A stretch of 64,000 bases of DNA from Paroedura picta (taxonomy: Eukaryota > Chordata > Lepidosauria > Squamata > Gekkonidae), in assembly GCF_049243985.1 (NCBI RefSeq), contig NC_135370.1:188387042-188451041 (forward strand), read 5' to 3'. The notes below the pieces were generated by a model. It was not told the origin of the DNA. It saw only the letters and a program-made list of their open reading frames with translations, and made no database searches. The position numbers were made by a program, and so were the translations under genes. Of the stretch, positions 63,601 to 64,000 are shown in pieces. Within the stretch, counting starts at the first letter, position 1; every line of letters begins with the position of its first letter.

Positions 63601-64000
63601 CCGGTTTGTTCACTCTCTCAAGTCCCTTGGACTGCAAGGCGAACAAACCGGTCAGTCCTAGAGGAGATCAGCCCTGCCTGCTCCTTAGAAGGCCAGATCC
63701 TGAAGATGAAACTCAAATACTTTGGCCACCTCATGAGAAGGAAGGACTCCCTGGAGAAGAGCCTAATGCTGGGAGCGATTGAGGGCAAAGGAAGAAGGGG
63801 ACGACAGAGAATGAGGTGGCTGGATGGAGTCACTGAAGCAGTCGGTGCAAACTTAAATGGACTCCGGGGAATGGTGGAGGACAGGAAGGCCTGGAGGATC
63901 ATTGTCCATGGGGTCGCGATGGGTCGGTACATGACTTCGCAACTAACAACAACAAAAGTCATTGAAGATCTTACCTGTCTTCAACTGTTTTGTTAGAAGG
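60638..64000 (-). CDS. POLE2: DNA polymerase epsilon subunit 2, last two coding exons (partial)
   Basis: POLE2 is the B subunit of the leading-strand replicative polymerase. Only its C-terminus is in the window. The penultimate exon runs from beyond the edge to 63975 and reads PSNKTVED plus the first two bases of a serine codon, followed by GTAAGA. The last coding segment is 60638-60656 after a TTGTTTCCAG acceptor and reads (S)KLQNL-stop; the human protein ends PSNKTVEDSKLQGF. Phase agrees across the junction. The intron of about 3.3 kb is full of LINE and hairpin insertions. The order DNAAF2(-), POLE2(-) matches human. Confidence rests on short but exact matches plus synteny, splice sites and the poly(A) signal. 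Confidence 0.85.
61190..62720 (+). mobile_element. LINE reverse transcriptase remnant in POLE2 intron
   Basis: Broken plus-strand readings resemble a CR1/Jockey-type reverse transcriptase in order: QKAFN, then GVSSEVAKFADDTKLF-like and WQMKFHLGKC-like blocks, then a late block near 62460-62530. Frames change several times, so it is inactive. A CR1 tail is nested at 61444-61555. Confidence 0.6.
61444..61555 (-). mobile_element. CR1 tail nested in older LINE
   Basis: AGAATCATAGAATCCTAGAG and GGCCATCTAGTCCAACCCCC mark a short 5'-truncated CR1 tail that interrupts the 61190-62720 LINE. Confidence 0.75.
62773..62894. mobile_element. hairpin hAT-type MITE 7
   Basis: A 122-bp palindrome with exact 8-bp duplication TTCTAGGT (62765-62772 and 62895-62902). 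The loop region is shortened. Confidence 0.9.
62918..63137 (-). mobile_element. CR1/hairpin composite, copy 3
   Basis: From CTCTAGTTTGTCTACATCCC to TTATGACTCTATAG it repeats the composite at 25497-25744 and 48935-49199, including the junction of CR1 sequence with the older hairpin remnant. Confidence 0.8.
63138..63273. mobile_element. hairpin hAT-type MITE 8, recombinant
   Basis: The left arm and left flank (CTCTATAG) are those of the composite's MITE. The right arm carries the CCACAGGTTGACTACCCCTG variant, and its flank TTCTAGATGCTTGAGAG matches the right flank of MITE 7. The two flanks do not form a duplication. Confidence 0.85.
63540..63954 (+). mobile_element. Bov-B (RTE) LINE copy with 5' inversion
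   Basis: The plus-strand frame reads [20 protein letters not shown], then [12 protein letters not shown] and [10 protein letters not shown], and ends in an ACAACAACAA tail. Its first part is preceded by an inverted duplicate of itself (63540-63615 against 63640-63715). The exact 11-bp duplication AAAGTCATTGA brackets the whole (63529-63539 and 63955-63965), so inversion and insertion were one event. Confidence 0.88.

Overview
The window is vertebrate nuclear DNA, very probably from a squamate reptile. The evidence is a set of intron-bearing animal genes in a conserved tetrapod neighbourhood, embedded in a dense mix of CR1, L2-like and Bov-B/RTE LINE pieces, tRNA- and 5S-rRNA-derived SINEs and short hAT-type hairpin elements. 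I cannot name the species. No LTR or viral element, bacterial operon, CRISPR array or plasmid feature was seen. Exon boundaries were read by eye from GT/AG sites and from remembered human proteins; no search was run.

The gene order matches the human 14q21 block RPS29 / RN7SL / LRR1 / MGAT2 / DNAAF2 / POLE2. At 0.4-2.4 kb lies a 7SL RNA gene (-) divergent from RPS29 (+). The same pair recurs at 10.0-11.6 kb in mirror image, so the two arms form a large inverted duplication with a 7.6 kb repeat-rich spacer. LRR1 (+, four exons, 14366-26414) codes for a CUL2 substrate receptor involved in replisome disassembly. MGAT2 (+, one coding exon, 29467-30948) makes the Golgi GlcNAc-transferase II. DNAAF2/kintoun (-, three exons, 33339-57490) makes a cytoplasmic dynein-arm assembly factor; it converges on MGAT2 with about 170 bp between the two poly(A) signals. 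The last coding 19 nt of POLE2 (-, DNA polymerase epsilon subunit 2) and the end of its penultimate exon close the window at 60638-64000.

Two promoters have been expanded by tandem duplication. The shared 7SL/RPS29 promoter carries six ATF/CRE-type GACGTC cores in the left arm but only two in the right arm, and some left-arm units include the 7SL start sequence itself. The DNAAF2 promoter carries six matches to the RFX X-box consensus at about 41-bp spacing, which fits a ciliary motility gene. The two long DNAAF2 introns each hold a 15-16 copy array of one 126-bp unit derived from an interspersed repeat; because 126 is divisible by three, these arrays give long but meaningless open frames.

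The remaining DNA is intron or intergenic sequence made mostly of transposable-element remnants. Nine members of one hairpin element, most with 8-bp target-site duplications, give relative ages for neighbouring repeats. One of them (63138-63273) looks like a recombinant of two insertions, and a Bov-B LINE copy with a twin-priming inversion sits about 20 nt inside the last POLE2 intron.
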